DNA of 64,000 nucleotides, taken from IMG/VR virus record IMGVR_UViG_3300010885_011653, positions 1 through 64,000 of that record; one strand, 5' to 3'. The position numbers were made by a program, and so were the translations under genes. The notes under the pieces are model-generated. The model did not search any database and was not told the DNA's origin. It saw nothing but the letters and a program-made list of their open reading frames with translations. This DNA comes from a virus. Positions 14,883 through 22,922 of the stretch are shown piece after piece (the stretch's first letter is position 1; each line of letters begins with the position of its first letter).

Positions 14883-15385
14883 TTAATGCTGTATTTGCTG
14901 CCGACTTCTTTGGAGGTATGGGGCTCAATGGCTCATTGCCATGGTCCCACAATGCCGAAGACCTGGCACACTTTCGACACCTAACTGAAGGCAATGTAGT
15001 AGTAATGGGACGTCGGACTTGGGACGATCCAAAAATGCCCAAGCCTTTACCTAACCGTACTGTATATGTTGCCACACATCGTCCTGTTATGTACGCTAAT
15101 CCATTTAGCGGTAATATACAAGATGAGCTACTTGAAATAGAAGCCAGACATCCAACCAAACAGATATTTGTTATCGGGGGAGTTGAACTGTTATTTGAAG
15201 CTAAACCAGTCTTGGACAAAGTGTACTTGACACACATCAAAGGTTCGTATAAAGTAGATACAAGGATTAACTTAAAAGAGTTTTTATCGGGACTTCGCCA
15301 AACAGGTGCAAGCGTCAGCAAAGATTTTCAATCGGTATTTACAACATATGAAGGTTTATTTAAACGCATTAAAACAAGTACTTGA
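14879..15385 (+). CDS. folA: dihydrofolate reductase
   Basis: This 168-residue DHFR recycles the dihydrofolate made by thymidylate synthase, using NADPH. Family marks: AADFFGGMGLNGSLPW near the N-terminus, HFRHLTEGNVVVMGRRTW, and IFVIGGVELL at about residues 97-106. The N-terminal MINAVFAAD and the acidic residue in the FRHLT helix region are consistent with a working enzyme. It is coupled to the previous gene by ATGA and overlaps thyA by 38 bases. Confidence 0.92.
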   Translation: MINAVFAADFFGGMGLNGSLPWSHNAEDLAHFRHLTEGNVVVMGRRTWDDPKMPKPLPNRTVYVATHRPVMYANPFSGNIQDELLEIEARHPTKQIFVIGGVELLFEAKPVLDKVYLTHIKGSYKVDTRINLKEFLSGLRQTGASVSKDFQSVFTTYEGLFKRIKTST

Positions 15386-16259
15386 GCAAGGTCAAGTCAA
15401 AGACGATCGTACCGGTGTGGGCACTATTAGCCTGTTCGGTATGCAACAGCGATACAATCTAGCAGAATCATTTCCCGCAATAACTACTAAAAAACTAGCA
15501 TGGCGTGCCTGTGTGGGCGAGTTATTATGGATGATTGAAGGCTCAGGCGATGAACGTAGGCTAGCAGAAATTACTCATGGTACAGCAGATGGCAAGACTA
15601 CTATCTGGACTCCAAATGCTCTAGCTGACTACTGGAAACCCAAGGCTAAATTTGATGGCGACCTAGGTCGTGTGTACGGAGTACAGTGGCGCCATTGGCG
15701 CACACCAGTTGAGCATAAGAAAGAAACTTATCAAGATGATTTTGGTAATCGTTTCAATCGCGGTGGCACCCTGCATATTAAAGAAACCGATCAATTAACC
15801 AAGTTAATCGAAGGTATTAAGAAAGAACCACACGGACGACGACACATACTATCCGCATGGAACCCCGGTGAACTAGATCAAATGGCCCTGCCGCCGTGCC
15901 ATGCTTTTGCACAGTTTTATGTTAGTAACGACAGAAAGTTAAGTTGTCAGATGTACCAAAGAAGTTGTGACATGTTTTTAGGTGTACCTTTTAACATCGC
16001 GAGCTATAGTTTGCTTACACATATTATAGCTCATTTGTGTGACTTAGATGTGGGGGAGTTTGTTCACTGCTTAGGCGACGCACACATATACTTAAATCAT
16101 GTAGAGCAGGTAAAAGAACAATTAACCCGTGAACCATTACCTGCGTCACAACTTTTCCTTAATAAGACTGTACGAGATATCGCCCAGTTTACCATGAGTG
16201 ATATTCAACTTGTGGGCTATCAATCACACGATGCAATTCGAGCTGAGATGGCAGTATGA
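15348..16259 (+). CDS. thyA: thymidylate synthase
   Basis: The start is ATG 15348 (MKVYLNALKQVLEQG), 303 residues; the upstream in-frame Met lies within folA. The enzyme makes dTMP from dUMP and methylene-tetrahydrofolate. The catalytic C184 is in LPPCHAF, the dUMP-binding segments are YQRSCDMFLGVPFNIASY and GDAHIYLNH, and the folate region RTGVGT is at residues 21-26. The Asn in PFNIASY and the intact set argue for a true synthase rather than a dCMP/dUMP hydroxymethylase. An insertion near residues 122-142 (KKETYQDDFGNRFNRGG) is somewhat longer than in E. coli. It is coupled to the epimerase gene by ATGA. Confidence 0.95.
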   Translation: MKVYLNALKQVLEQGQVKDDRTGVGTISLFGMQQRYNLAESFPAITTKKLAWRACVGELLWMIEGSGDERRLAEITHGTADGKTTIWTPNALADYWKPKAKFDGDLGRVYGVQWRHWRTPVEHKKETYQDDFGNRFNRGGTLHIKETDQLTKLIEGIKKEPHGRRHILSAWNPGELDQMALPPCHAFAQFYVSNDRKLSCQMYQRSCDMFLGVPFNIASYSLLTHIIAHLCDLDVGEFVHCLGDAHIYLNHVEQVKEQLTREPLPASQLFLNKTVRDIAQFTMSDIQLVGYQSHDAIRAEMAV

Positions 16260-17230
16260 AATTCATTGTAACTGGTGGTGCTGGATTCATTGGGCATAAT
16301 GTAGTACGTCAGTTAGAAGCGCAAGGTCATGATTGTTTTATTTTAGACAACGTAACTGATTATGGTTTTGTGCCAAAAGATGAATTAGCGTATCTATACG
16401 ATGCTAGAACAAGACGCATTGATGCTAGTGTACATCACATAGATTTATGTGGGCATGAACGTGTTAAAGAATTCTTCGGTAATTTTGCATCTAAAACAGA
16501 TGCAGTTATACATCTAGCCAGTTTTCCAAGACAAAAAGTAGTCAGTGCTGACCCTGTGTGGGGTGCAGAAGTAATGGGCACTGGATTGGTTAATCTATTA
16601 GAACTTACCAAACGCTATAAAATTCCCAAGTTTGTTTATGTAAGTAGCAGTATGGTCTACGGTACCTTTTTTAATGGCGTAACTGAAGATGCTGTATGCG
16701 ACCCAATTGGACAATATGGCATTATGAAATACATGGGCGAGAAATTAGTTGAAGATTACACACGTCGTGGTTGCTTTGATCATGTTATCGTTCGTCCCAG
16801 TGCTGTGTACGGTGAGTATGATGTTAACGATCGTGTGGTCAGTAAGTTTATGCTATCTGCTATACAAGGTCGTGTACTTAAAGTTAACGGTGCCGGAGAA
16901 GTATTGGATTTTACCTATGTAGAAGATACTGCACAAGGTATTGTGTTGTGTGCAACTAAATCAGAAGCCAACAACCAAGTTTTCAATATTACTCGCAGTG
17001 ATCCATATACACACAATCTTACAGAAGCCGCAGAACTTATTATTCGTATAGCAGGTAGCGGCACTATAGAAATACGCGGCAAGGACTTAGACTTTCCATC
17101 ACGTGGAAGATTAAGTATTGAGCGTGCCGTTCAGGTCCTGGGATACAGGCCTGCGGTGGGAGTTGAGGAAGGCTTCAACAAATATTATCGATGGTTTACT
17201 GAATCACCATATTGGCATGACAAAATTTGA
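16256..17230 (+). CDS. NAD-dependent nucleotide-sugar epimerase/dehydratase
   Basis: This 324-residue extended SDR protein has the Rossmann motif TGGAGFIG (residues 6-13), VSSSMVYG (about 129-136) with the catalytic Ser/Thr position, and Y154-x3-K158 in YGIMK. Substrate classes in this family are NDP-hexose 4-epimerases, decarboxylases and dehydratases; which one cannot be read from sequence. With the following DegT/DnrJ aminotransferase it looks like the start of an amino-sugar nucleotide route feeding the glycosyltransferases further on. It overlaps thyA by 4 bases and the next gene by 14. Confidence 0.9.
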   Translation: MKFIVTGGAGFIGHNVVRQLEAQGHDCFILDNVTDYGFVPKDELAYLYDARTRRIDASVHHIDLCGHERVKEFFGNFASKTDAVIHLASFPRQKVVSADPVWGAEVMGTGLVNLLELTKRYKIPKFVYVSSSMVYGTFFNGVTEDAVCDPIGQYGIMKYMGEKLVEDYTRRGCFDHVIVRPSAVYGEYDVNDRVVSKFMLSAIQGRVLKVNGAGEVLDFTYVEDTAQGIVLCATKSEANNQVFNITRSDPYTHNLTEAAELIIRIAGSGTIEIRGKDLDFPSRGRLSIERAVQVLGYRPAVGVEEGFNKYYRWFTESPYWHDKI

Positions 17231-18320
17231 TATAGAATTCTTTGGATTAAAAAAACAGTATCTTGTATTACGAGATGAACTGTTAGATGCCACTGACCGC
17301 GTGTACCGTTCGGGACAAGTATTAGACGGTGTGTATACTCGAGAGTTTGAACTTCAAATAGCAAAACGTTGTCAACGTCAGTATGCTGTAGCAGTAAACT
17401 CTGGCACACAGGCTCTTATATTTGCACAACAGGCTCTGGGATTGGAAGATCAAAAGATTATGATTCCCGGTGTTAGTTTTGTTGCTACCATTAATAGTGT
17501 ATTGATGGCTAAAAATAAACCTGTGTTTTGCGACGTAGACGAACGTGTGTTACTAGACATAGACAGTATCGACTATGCTATGAATGGAAACATTGCGGCA
17601 ATCATGTACGTTAACTTGTTTGGCAATATCTTAGACTACTATAAGTTACAAAACATTGCCAAATTCTTCAATGACGATATACAAATCATTGAGGATGCCG
17701 CACAATCGTTTGGTGCTACATACCAAGGAGTGCCCAGTGGAAAGCTGGGCGATATCAGTGTATTAAGTTTTGACCCTACAAAGAATCTAAGCAATTACGG
17801 ATCCGGCGGCATGGTCTTAACAGATGATCTTCATGCCGCGGCATTGGTATTAGATTTGCGTAACAATGGCAAAGAATACAATCACGACTACCCAGGTACT
17901 AACAGCAAAATGTCAGAAGCAGACTGTGCCCAGATGTTAGTCAAGTTAAAGTACTTCGATCAATGGCAACAACGTCGCACAGAAATTGCCAATTTTTATG
18001 TTGAAGAACTAATTGATTATTTTGATATACCATTGCCGGGGCAAGATGTAGAACATTCATGGCATAAGTTTGTTATACGCTTGACTGAGCGTCATGGATT
18101 ACAAACACACTTACAAAGCAAGGGCATTGAAACAAGGATACACTATAACAAAGCCCTGTTTGAACACGCTGTAGGTTGGGATCACATAGATTACGCCACT
18201 GATTCTATGCGTGGCTCAAGTGCTTTTACTAGAGAGTGTTTGAGTTTACCTATCTACCCTGAACTAACAGACAGCGAAGTAGAACATGTAGTAGAATCTA
18301 TTGTTGCGTACTTGCATTAA
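17217..18320 (+). CDS. DegT/DnrJ/EryC1/StrS aminotransferase
   Basis: The start is ATG 17217 (MTKFDIEFFGLKKQ), 367 residues; further upstream is inside the epimerase gene. This PLP-dependent sugar aminotransferase family acts on NDP-keto-sugars. Visible sites: NSGTQAL (about residues 61-67), EDAAQSFGA (D160, Q163), and the PLP lysine K189 in SFDPTKNLSNYGSGG. It is nearly full length. With the upstream epimerase it predicts an amino-deoxy sugar. Its 3' end overlaps the convergent gene by 23 bases. Confidence 0.92.
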   Translation: MTKFDIEFFGLKKQYLVLRDELLDATDRVYRSGQVLDGVYTREFELQIAKRCQRQYAVAVNSGTQALIFAQQALGLEDQKIMIPGVSFVATINSVLMAKNKPVFCDVDERVLLDIDSIDYAMNGNIAAIMYVNLFGNILDYYKLQNIAKFFNDDIQIIEDAAQSFGATYQGVPSGKLGDISVLSFDPTKNLSNYGSGGMVLTDDLHAAALVLDLRNNGKEYNHDYPGTNSKMSEADCAQMLVKLKYFDQWQQRRTEIANFYVEELIDYFDIPLPGQDVEHSWHKFVIRLTERHGLQTHLQSKGIETRIHYNKALFEHAVGWDHIDYATDSMRGSSAFTRECLSLPIYPELTDSEVEHVVESIVAYLH

Positions 18321-20724
18321 ATCTTTCGCGCAACCAGGCCCACTCAAAGCTGAGTTTTAACTTTTCGTAGTCTCCCCCAACTTCATTATAATAGGCCACA
18401 GCATCTTTGGCTCCGGCTAAACAATCATCGGCATAGTTGCCTTCTGCTTTTGTACACCAGACATTGAGTCTATGTTCAGTTTCTACAGTAGGCTCGGTAG
18501 ACATAAAATATTTTAGTTTAACCACTTCGCGGAATGCTGTACGCCATGTCATCCAGGCATCTTGATTAAAATGTGCTATGCCGGACAGTATAGGCACCGA
18601 CTCATGCGGCTGTGTCAGGGTAAAGTCAATGCCAGGCGTGTTGTTGGCCAGCACTAAATTCTTGTTGTAAGCAATCATACCCTGGTGTCCGTACTCTAAT
18701 CCATTTACAGGATTAAGTGCATTAAAGATATAGTGTTTAGGTTCTTGAAAATAGTCCGGCATCCAAAACCAATCAAATGTCCCGCCCAGAACTTCTAGTT
18801 TAGCAAACACAGCAAAGAACCAAGGAGTTTCACTTTGACGTGCGGCTTCTTGATAAGCGGCAACTCGTCCATTTATTCCACGTACCCATTTTACATCATT
18901 GTTGCTCATATAGCAAGTATGCTCATACCATTTTTGCTCGTCTGGTTCTCCATTACTAATGAATACTATGTCCAACTGTGGGAATCTACCGGCGGATAAG
19001 TAGTCGTTAACTTGGTAATTCGACACCTCAATGTAAGGATAATCGTATATTTGTGTACGCAAATTGGCCTTGATATCTCGGGGTACTATCGCAGTAGCAC
19101 CTGCACGACTACAACGCATTACAACTCGGTCTTTTGGACTCCATAAGCAAGGGGCAATGCCTATGTGTAAATCTGGTTGGTTAGTAAATAGCACGTAAGG
19201 AGTTTCAAAATTGTAGTTTTTAATTTCAGTCACTAGGTCATCTGTATAATAACGATGTCTTGGTATGGGCTTTCTATGTACTGATTGGTCGTCGCAGTAG
19301 TTGATAACATTAAACCAATCTAGTAATTCCAAATCAATCATTTGCTGTTTGAACGATTCTACATGTATACGGAACGTGTCTCCACGGTCTTGCCTATCAC
19401 TTGGGAATACGTGAATCATTTCACTTTGCCACGGCTCAGGTTCCCAGGTAAAATCAAATAACGAATACTCACAGATGCTGTTAATAATCCATACGTATTC
19501 CGTGGTAGCAGTAGACATAATACGTTTAAAGGTATCTAGATAGTTGTGTACAAAACGTGTCTTGACAATGTCTGTGAGTAATCGTTCGCGTAATGCAGTA
19601 TACTGTTCTTGGCTACCTGGATTGCCATGATCAACATAGTAAATGTTATAGGTATTGTCTGGCTTGACGACTGTTTGATTGGCGACAAAGTTTAAGTTAG
19701 GAAACTCTTCTAAATTCTTGGCCCAAACTTCGTGTCGTTCAAATTCCCACTTGTTAATTAAGAATGTATCAGACCATTTTTGATGTTGGCTAGGGAATAC
19801 ATGTGTCATGCCTTGTTGCCATGGCTCTGGTTGCCAGCTAAAGTCAAAGCCAGTATAGTCGTACTCACTGCTGATGACCCAGAAACGATTAGTTTTGGTT
19901 TTAGTAGTACATCTGTGTATAGTGTCTAACAAGCTGTTGATGTAGCGTACTTTGACTACGGCAGGATACACAGCCTGTAGTTTTTCAAAACGTGTTTGTG
20001 CTGTGTCGTTACCCTTGTCCAGGAAGAATATATCTAATGTACCTAGTTCAGCACGTAAGTCTTGTATAAATTTGCGCTCAGTTGCGCCAGGCACATGATA
20101 CTCTACACTAGCACTACGCTCACCTGCCCAGTGTTGATTACCAAATACATATATGTACGGTGGGTCGTGTGGGTCGGGCACCCACGAGTAATCCCACTCG
20201 CAGTCTATTAGAGTATGCCAATGGTTATCATGTCGTTCAGGTAGTGTAGCACGTGGATAGTCTAAGTACTTGCGTTCTCGAGCACCTGGTGCGTGATATT
20301 CTACTGTGGGCATACGCTCACCAGGATACCACTGATTACCAAACACATATATGTAAGGTGGGTCCAGCGGGTGCGGTTCCCAAGACCAATCAAATTCTAC
20401 ATCACGTAAAACTTTAAACTTATTTTTGTTGGGTTTTACTGGAACCATTTGCTCGTGAAAATGATATTCATCATTGGCTACAGTATCTGGATGTGCTAGA
20501 TATGTACCGCCATATTGGTACCATTGATTGGGCCACGAGTGCGTGTATTGACTTTGCCAGGGTAATGCTTTATAATCAAAATCAAAGTTTGAGTAATCAT
20601 TGCCCCCATAAATATACCAGTAGTAGCCAGTTCTAGTTAATGCCGCGGCAGCTTCTAAGCTGTCAGCAGGTTGCTCAAATTCAAATAGATTAGGCTTAGG
20701 CCCATAATAGAAAACATCAAACAT
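18298..20724 (-). CDS. multi-module glycosyltransferase-like protein, 808 residues
   Basis: This is a long soluble protein made of repeated units. Three larger modules begin with a strand and turn LDIFFLDKGND (about 229-240), YNIYYVDHGNPG (about 359-370) and LDIVFISNGEPD (about 584-595). Each continues to a W-rich block such as FDFSWQPEPWQ...HVFPS, with further W-rich copies near residues 47-75, 109-135 and 173-203. The same opening and the block NPVNGLEYGHQG also occur in the 297-residue protein at 36.2-37.0 kb, which has DGDN; here the equivalent sites read SSEYD, NSICE and FAKLE, so the metal-binding DxD looks lost. It may be a binding scaffold or an inactive relative rather than an enzyme. 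It shares start-codon bases with the divergent gene at 20723 and overlaps the aminotransferase at its end. Confidence 0.6.
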   Translation of the reverse strand: MFDVFYYGPKPNLFEFEQPADSLEAAAALTRTGYYWYIYGGNDYSNFDFDYKALPWQSQYTHSWPNQWYQYGGTYLAHPDTVANDEYHFHEQMVPVKPNKNKFKVLRDVEFDWSWEPHPLDPPYIYVFGNQWYPGERMPTVEYHAPGARERKYLDYPRATLPERHDNHWHTLIDCEWDYSWVPDPHDPPYIYVFGNQHWAGERSASVEYHVPGATERKFIQDLRAELGTLDIFFLDKGNDTAQTRFEKLQAVYPAVVKVRYINSLLDTIHRCTTKTKTNRFWVISSEYDYTGFDFSWQPEPWQQGMTHVFPSQHQKWSDTFLINKWEFERHEVWAKNLEEFPNLNFVANQTVVKPDNTYNIYYVDHGNPGSQEQYTALRERLLTDIVKTRFVHNYLDTFKRIMSTATTEYVWIINSICEYSLFDFTWEPEPWQSEMIHVFPSDRQDRGDTFRIHVESFKQQMIDLELLDWFNVINYCDDQSVHRKPIPRHRYYTDDLVTEIKNYNFETPYVLFTNQPDLHIGIAPCLWSPKDRVVMRCSRAGATAIVPRDIKANLRTQIYDYPYIEVSNYQVNDYLSAGRFPQLDIVFISNGEPDEQKWYEHTCYMSNNDVKWVRGINGRVAAYQEAARQSETPWFFAVFAKLEVLGGTFDWFWMPDYFQEPKHYIFNALNPVNGLEYGHQGMIAYNKNLVLANNTPGIDFTLTQPHESVPILSGIAHFNQDAWMTWRTAFREVVKLKYFMSTEPTVETEHRLNVWCTKAEGNYADDCLAGAKDAVAYYNEVGGDYEKLKLSFEWAWLRERFNASTQQ

Positions 20725-21937
20725 GTATAATATTGCTCATCATTATAATAACGTATACTCGTATCTAAAAGACATTATAGCAGATGCCAGGGTACTTTAC
20801 CTACATCCTTTTGGATCAACTCAACCAGAAAACATAGAAATTATCAGGAATGATATTGATCCTCCCAATCGTCGCGGTCCATTGTTTATATTTTATGATC
20901 AAGAGCCACTGCATTCAACATACAACCAAGAACTGTTTGCTTACATTAAACACAATACTGTGGGACCACATATATTAGTTAGCACCGAACGTGACAGCAA
21001 AGAAAAAGATATCATATGCGAACGTTTTGGTTTTGCACACATGGATTACTTCTTTCATATCTTTGCCGCAAGCGACTGGTACCGCGGGTGTGAGTTTGAT
21101 CCTAACATTATACCGGTAGCTGAAAGACAACTCAAAAGCATTTATATTACCCTTAATCGATTAACCAGCAATGAGCGAGTATATCGCAGTTTGTTTATTA
21201 ACGAACTGTACAAAAACGATCTACTTGACTTTGGCTATGTTAGTTACAGCAAAGATTGCCCCGACGGCGGCATGTATGATGAAAATCTACGCAAGGGCAT
21301 TGACAATTTAAATCTAGACCCGGCATTAGTTGAAGAAGCTATTACCAACATTGCCGCAATGCCAGACCTGCGTATTGACTTTGAGGGTGAAGCTATACCT
21401 AATCAAAGTATGTTGTTGACTCCCACTAAAGAATTAATGAGTAGCTTTTTGTTTGTAGTAACAGAAACTTGTTACTGGCAAAAGAAAACACACCTCACTG
21501 AAAAAATCTTTAAGCCTATTGCACTCAGGATGCCATTCATCCTGTTAGGATGTCAGGGCAATTTACAATACCTACGTGACTATGGATTTATTACTTTTGG
21601 CGATTTCTGGGACGAAGGATATGATGCTATTAGCGATCCTATTGAGCGTATGCGGGCTGTGACAGAAATTTTAAATAAACTTAAAGCACTAAGTGAAGAA
21701 GACCTAATGCACATGCTGTTAAGTATGCAACCTATATTAGATCATAACTATAAGTTGTTTACTTCAGGAACAGTACTGCGTCGAGAATGGCAACACTTGA
21801 TCAAAGGATTTCACGACATCAGTCGGTTCTATGAGTTTGACAAGCCGCACTCAGTAGACTTGAATACCAGACAAGCTATTCCTGTCGCCCCCAGCCAATG
21901 CGGTTCCATACACGCTCATGGAACCAAAATAAAATAA
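20723..21937 (+). CDS. glycosyltransferase-like protein
   Basis: This 404-residue protein has a C-terminal half with FLFVVTET...LTEKIFKPIALRMPFILLG then GNLQYLRDYGF and FGDFWDEGYD, a pattern I recognise from exostosin/fucosyltransferase-like (GT-B) enzymes of marine phages; the TEK-FKPI-PFI block corresponds to the donor-binding site. The N-terminal half (FIFYDQEPLH, HILVSTERD) is consistent with the acceptor domain. It is the only plus-strand gene between 18.3 and 39 kb. Its ATG shares two bases with the divergent gene's start codon, and its end overlaps the DUF2061 gene by 62 bases. Confidence 0.7.
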   Translation: MYNIAHHYNNVYSYLKDIIADARVLYLHPFGSTQPENIEIIRNDIDPPNRRGPLFIFYDQEPLHSTYNQELFAYIKHNTVGPHILVSTERDSKEKDIICERFGFAHMDYFFHIFAASDWYRGCEFDPNIIPVAERQLKSIYITLNRLTSNERVYRSLFINELYKNDLLDFGYVSYSKDCPDGGMYDENLRKGIDNLNLDPALVEEAITNIAAMPDLRIDFEGEAIPNQSMLLTPTKELMSSFLFVVTETCYWQKKTHLTEKIFKPIALRMPFILLGCQGNLQYLRDYGFITFGDFWDEGYDAISDPIERMRAVTEILNKLKALSEEDLMHMLLSMQPILDHNYKLFTSGTVLRREWQHLIKGFHDISRFYEFDKPHSVDLNTRQAIPVAPSQCGSIHAHGTKIK

Positions 21938-22082
21938 TCTTTGTAAGAACTTCTACTGCTGAAATACTTAAGGCAATAACAGGTTGCCCTGTTATTAGCC
22001 AAGCTATTAAAAACGTATCTACAGTACCAGTTACTCGCCAACTAACTGCTTTGGCAAAACTCCGAACTGGTGTATCACTCAT
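21876..22082 (-). CDS. DUF2061 membrane protein
   Basis: This 68-residue protein has one clear membrane segment (about residues 19-37, GTVDTFLIAWLITGQPVIA) followed by a second weaker one, and the DUF2061 marks RSFAKAVSWRVTGT, AVEVLTKIILFWFHERVW and a final IGWGR. DUF2061 genes in bacteria often lie next to sulfate-activation genes; here the neighbour is an APS-kinase-like fusion. Its end overlaps the convergent gene by 62 bases and its start overlaps the preceding gene by 4. Confidence 0.85.
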   Translation of the reverse strand: MSDTPVRSFAKAVSWRVTGTVDTFLIAWLITGQPVIALSISAVEVLTKIILFWFHERVWNRIGWGRQE

Positions 22083-22912
22083 CTCAATCCCATTTCTTCA
22101 CGAATTTTTGTAGCACTGATGTCTGTAATTGACTCATCAAACGTTTCTTCTCCTGATGTATAGCCAACGCCACGACCCCATCCAATGTGTACAATGTTAG
22201 GTACTACTTGTATATCGTACTGGCCTTGATATAAAGGATCAAGGTCACGTCTAATAAAGCCTTTGACTTTTTCTACTTCAAAAGGGTTTGAGCCTTGCCA
22301 TCCTTGTACATCACGCACTTGAATAATAACTTGTCCTGTCTTTTCTAATAGGCGTTCAAACAGCGCACGATGTCCTTTGTGCCACGGTTGCCAACGTCCT
22401 AGCATTTGCACAGTTTCTTTACGCCAGTCAAATTGCGGACGACGTTGCTGTTTAACAATACGTTTGCCCACATAAGAAGCCCACTTGTCTGCATCTTGTT
22501 CTGTAATACGAAAGTCGTAGTGGTCAGGTGGAATGAATGCTTTATTGGTATCTTCAAAGCGTCCGCTATCAATTGTATCCATCCAGATAGTCCAGTCTGC
22601 TTTAAAGTTATTACGCATTTCAACCAATGGACACACAAAGTCACAAATAACATAATCGCCCTGCGCTTCCATACTAAACTGAAACATACGAATACTTTGA
22701 CGTATGCGTCCTTCATTGCTAAAATCCCAATCGTTATACTTGCGGCGAATGTCGTCGGCATTAAACCAAGTTACTTCGCAATTTAAGTTAGTGTCCTGCA
22801 TCAATGCACGACTATAACTCATTTCGCCATGTGCTTCTAAATACTCTTTTAGTTTGCCGGCAAAGGTTGTTTTGCCTGATCCAGGTAATCCCATTATTAA
22901 TATACGTGACAT
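22079..22912 (-). CDS. APS-kinase-like P-loop kinase fused to nucleotidyltransferase
   Basis: This 277-residue protein has two domains. The N-terminal P-loop GLPGSGKT (residues 8-15), NADDIRRKYNDWDFSNEGR and YVICDFVCP follow the adenylylsulfate-kinase/zeta-like layout, phosphorylating a small alcohol or sulfate adenylate. The C-terminal domain has GRWQPWHKGH (HxGH-type signature, about 172-181) and ISATKIRE (about 265-272, the ISxTxIR motif), as in cytidylyl/nicotinamide-nucleotide adenylyltransferases. Such a fusion could phosphorylate and then nucleotidylate a head group for transfer. It lies in the minus-strand block, 10 bases after the first radical SAM gene, with AGGAG before its ATG. 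Confidence 0.82.
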   Translation of the reverse strand: MSRILIMGLPGSGKTTFAGKLKEYLEAHGEMSYSRALMQDTNLNCEVTWFNADDIRRKYNDWDFSNEGRIRQSIRMFQFSMEAQGDYVICDFVCPLVEMRNNFKADWTIWMDTIDSGRFEDTNKAFIPPDHYDFRITEQDADKWASYVGKRIVKQQRRPQFDWRKETVQMLGRWQPWHKGHRALFERLLEKTGQVIIQVRDVQGWQGSNPFEVEKVKGFIRRDLDPLYQGQYDIQVVPNIVHIGWGRGVGYTSGEETFDESITDISATKIREEMGLR

Positions 22913-22922
22913 GTTTATCTCC

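Noticed and set aside
15348-16259. The thymidylate synthase could be a hydroxymethylase making 5-hydroxymethyl-dCMP or dUMP
   Set aside because: The Asn in PFNIASY and the rest of the site are of the normal synthase type, and the gene is paired with DHFR.
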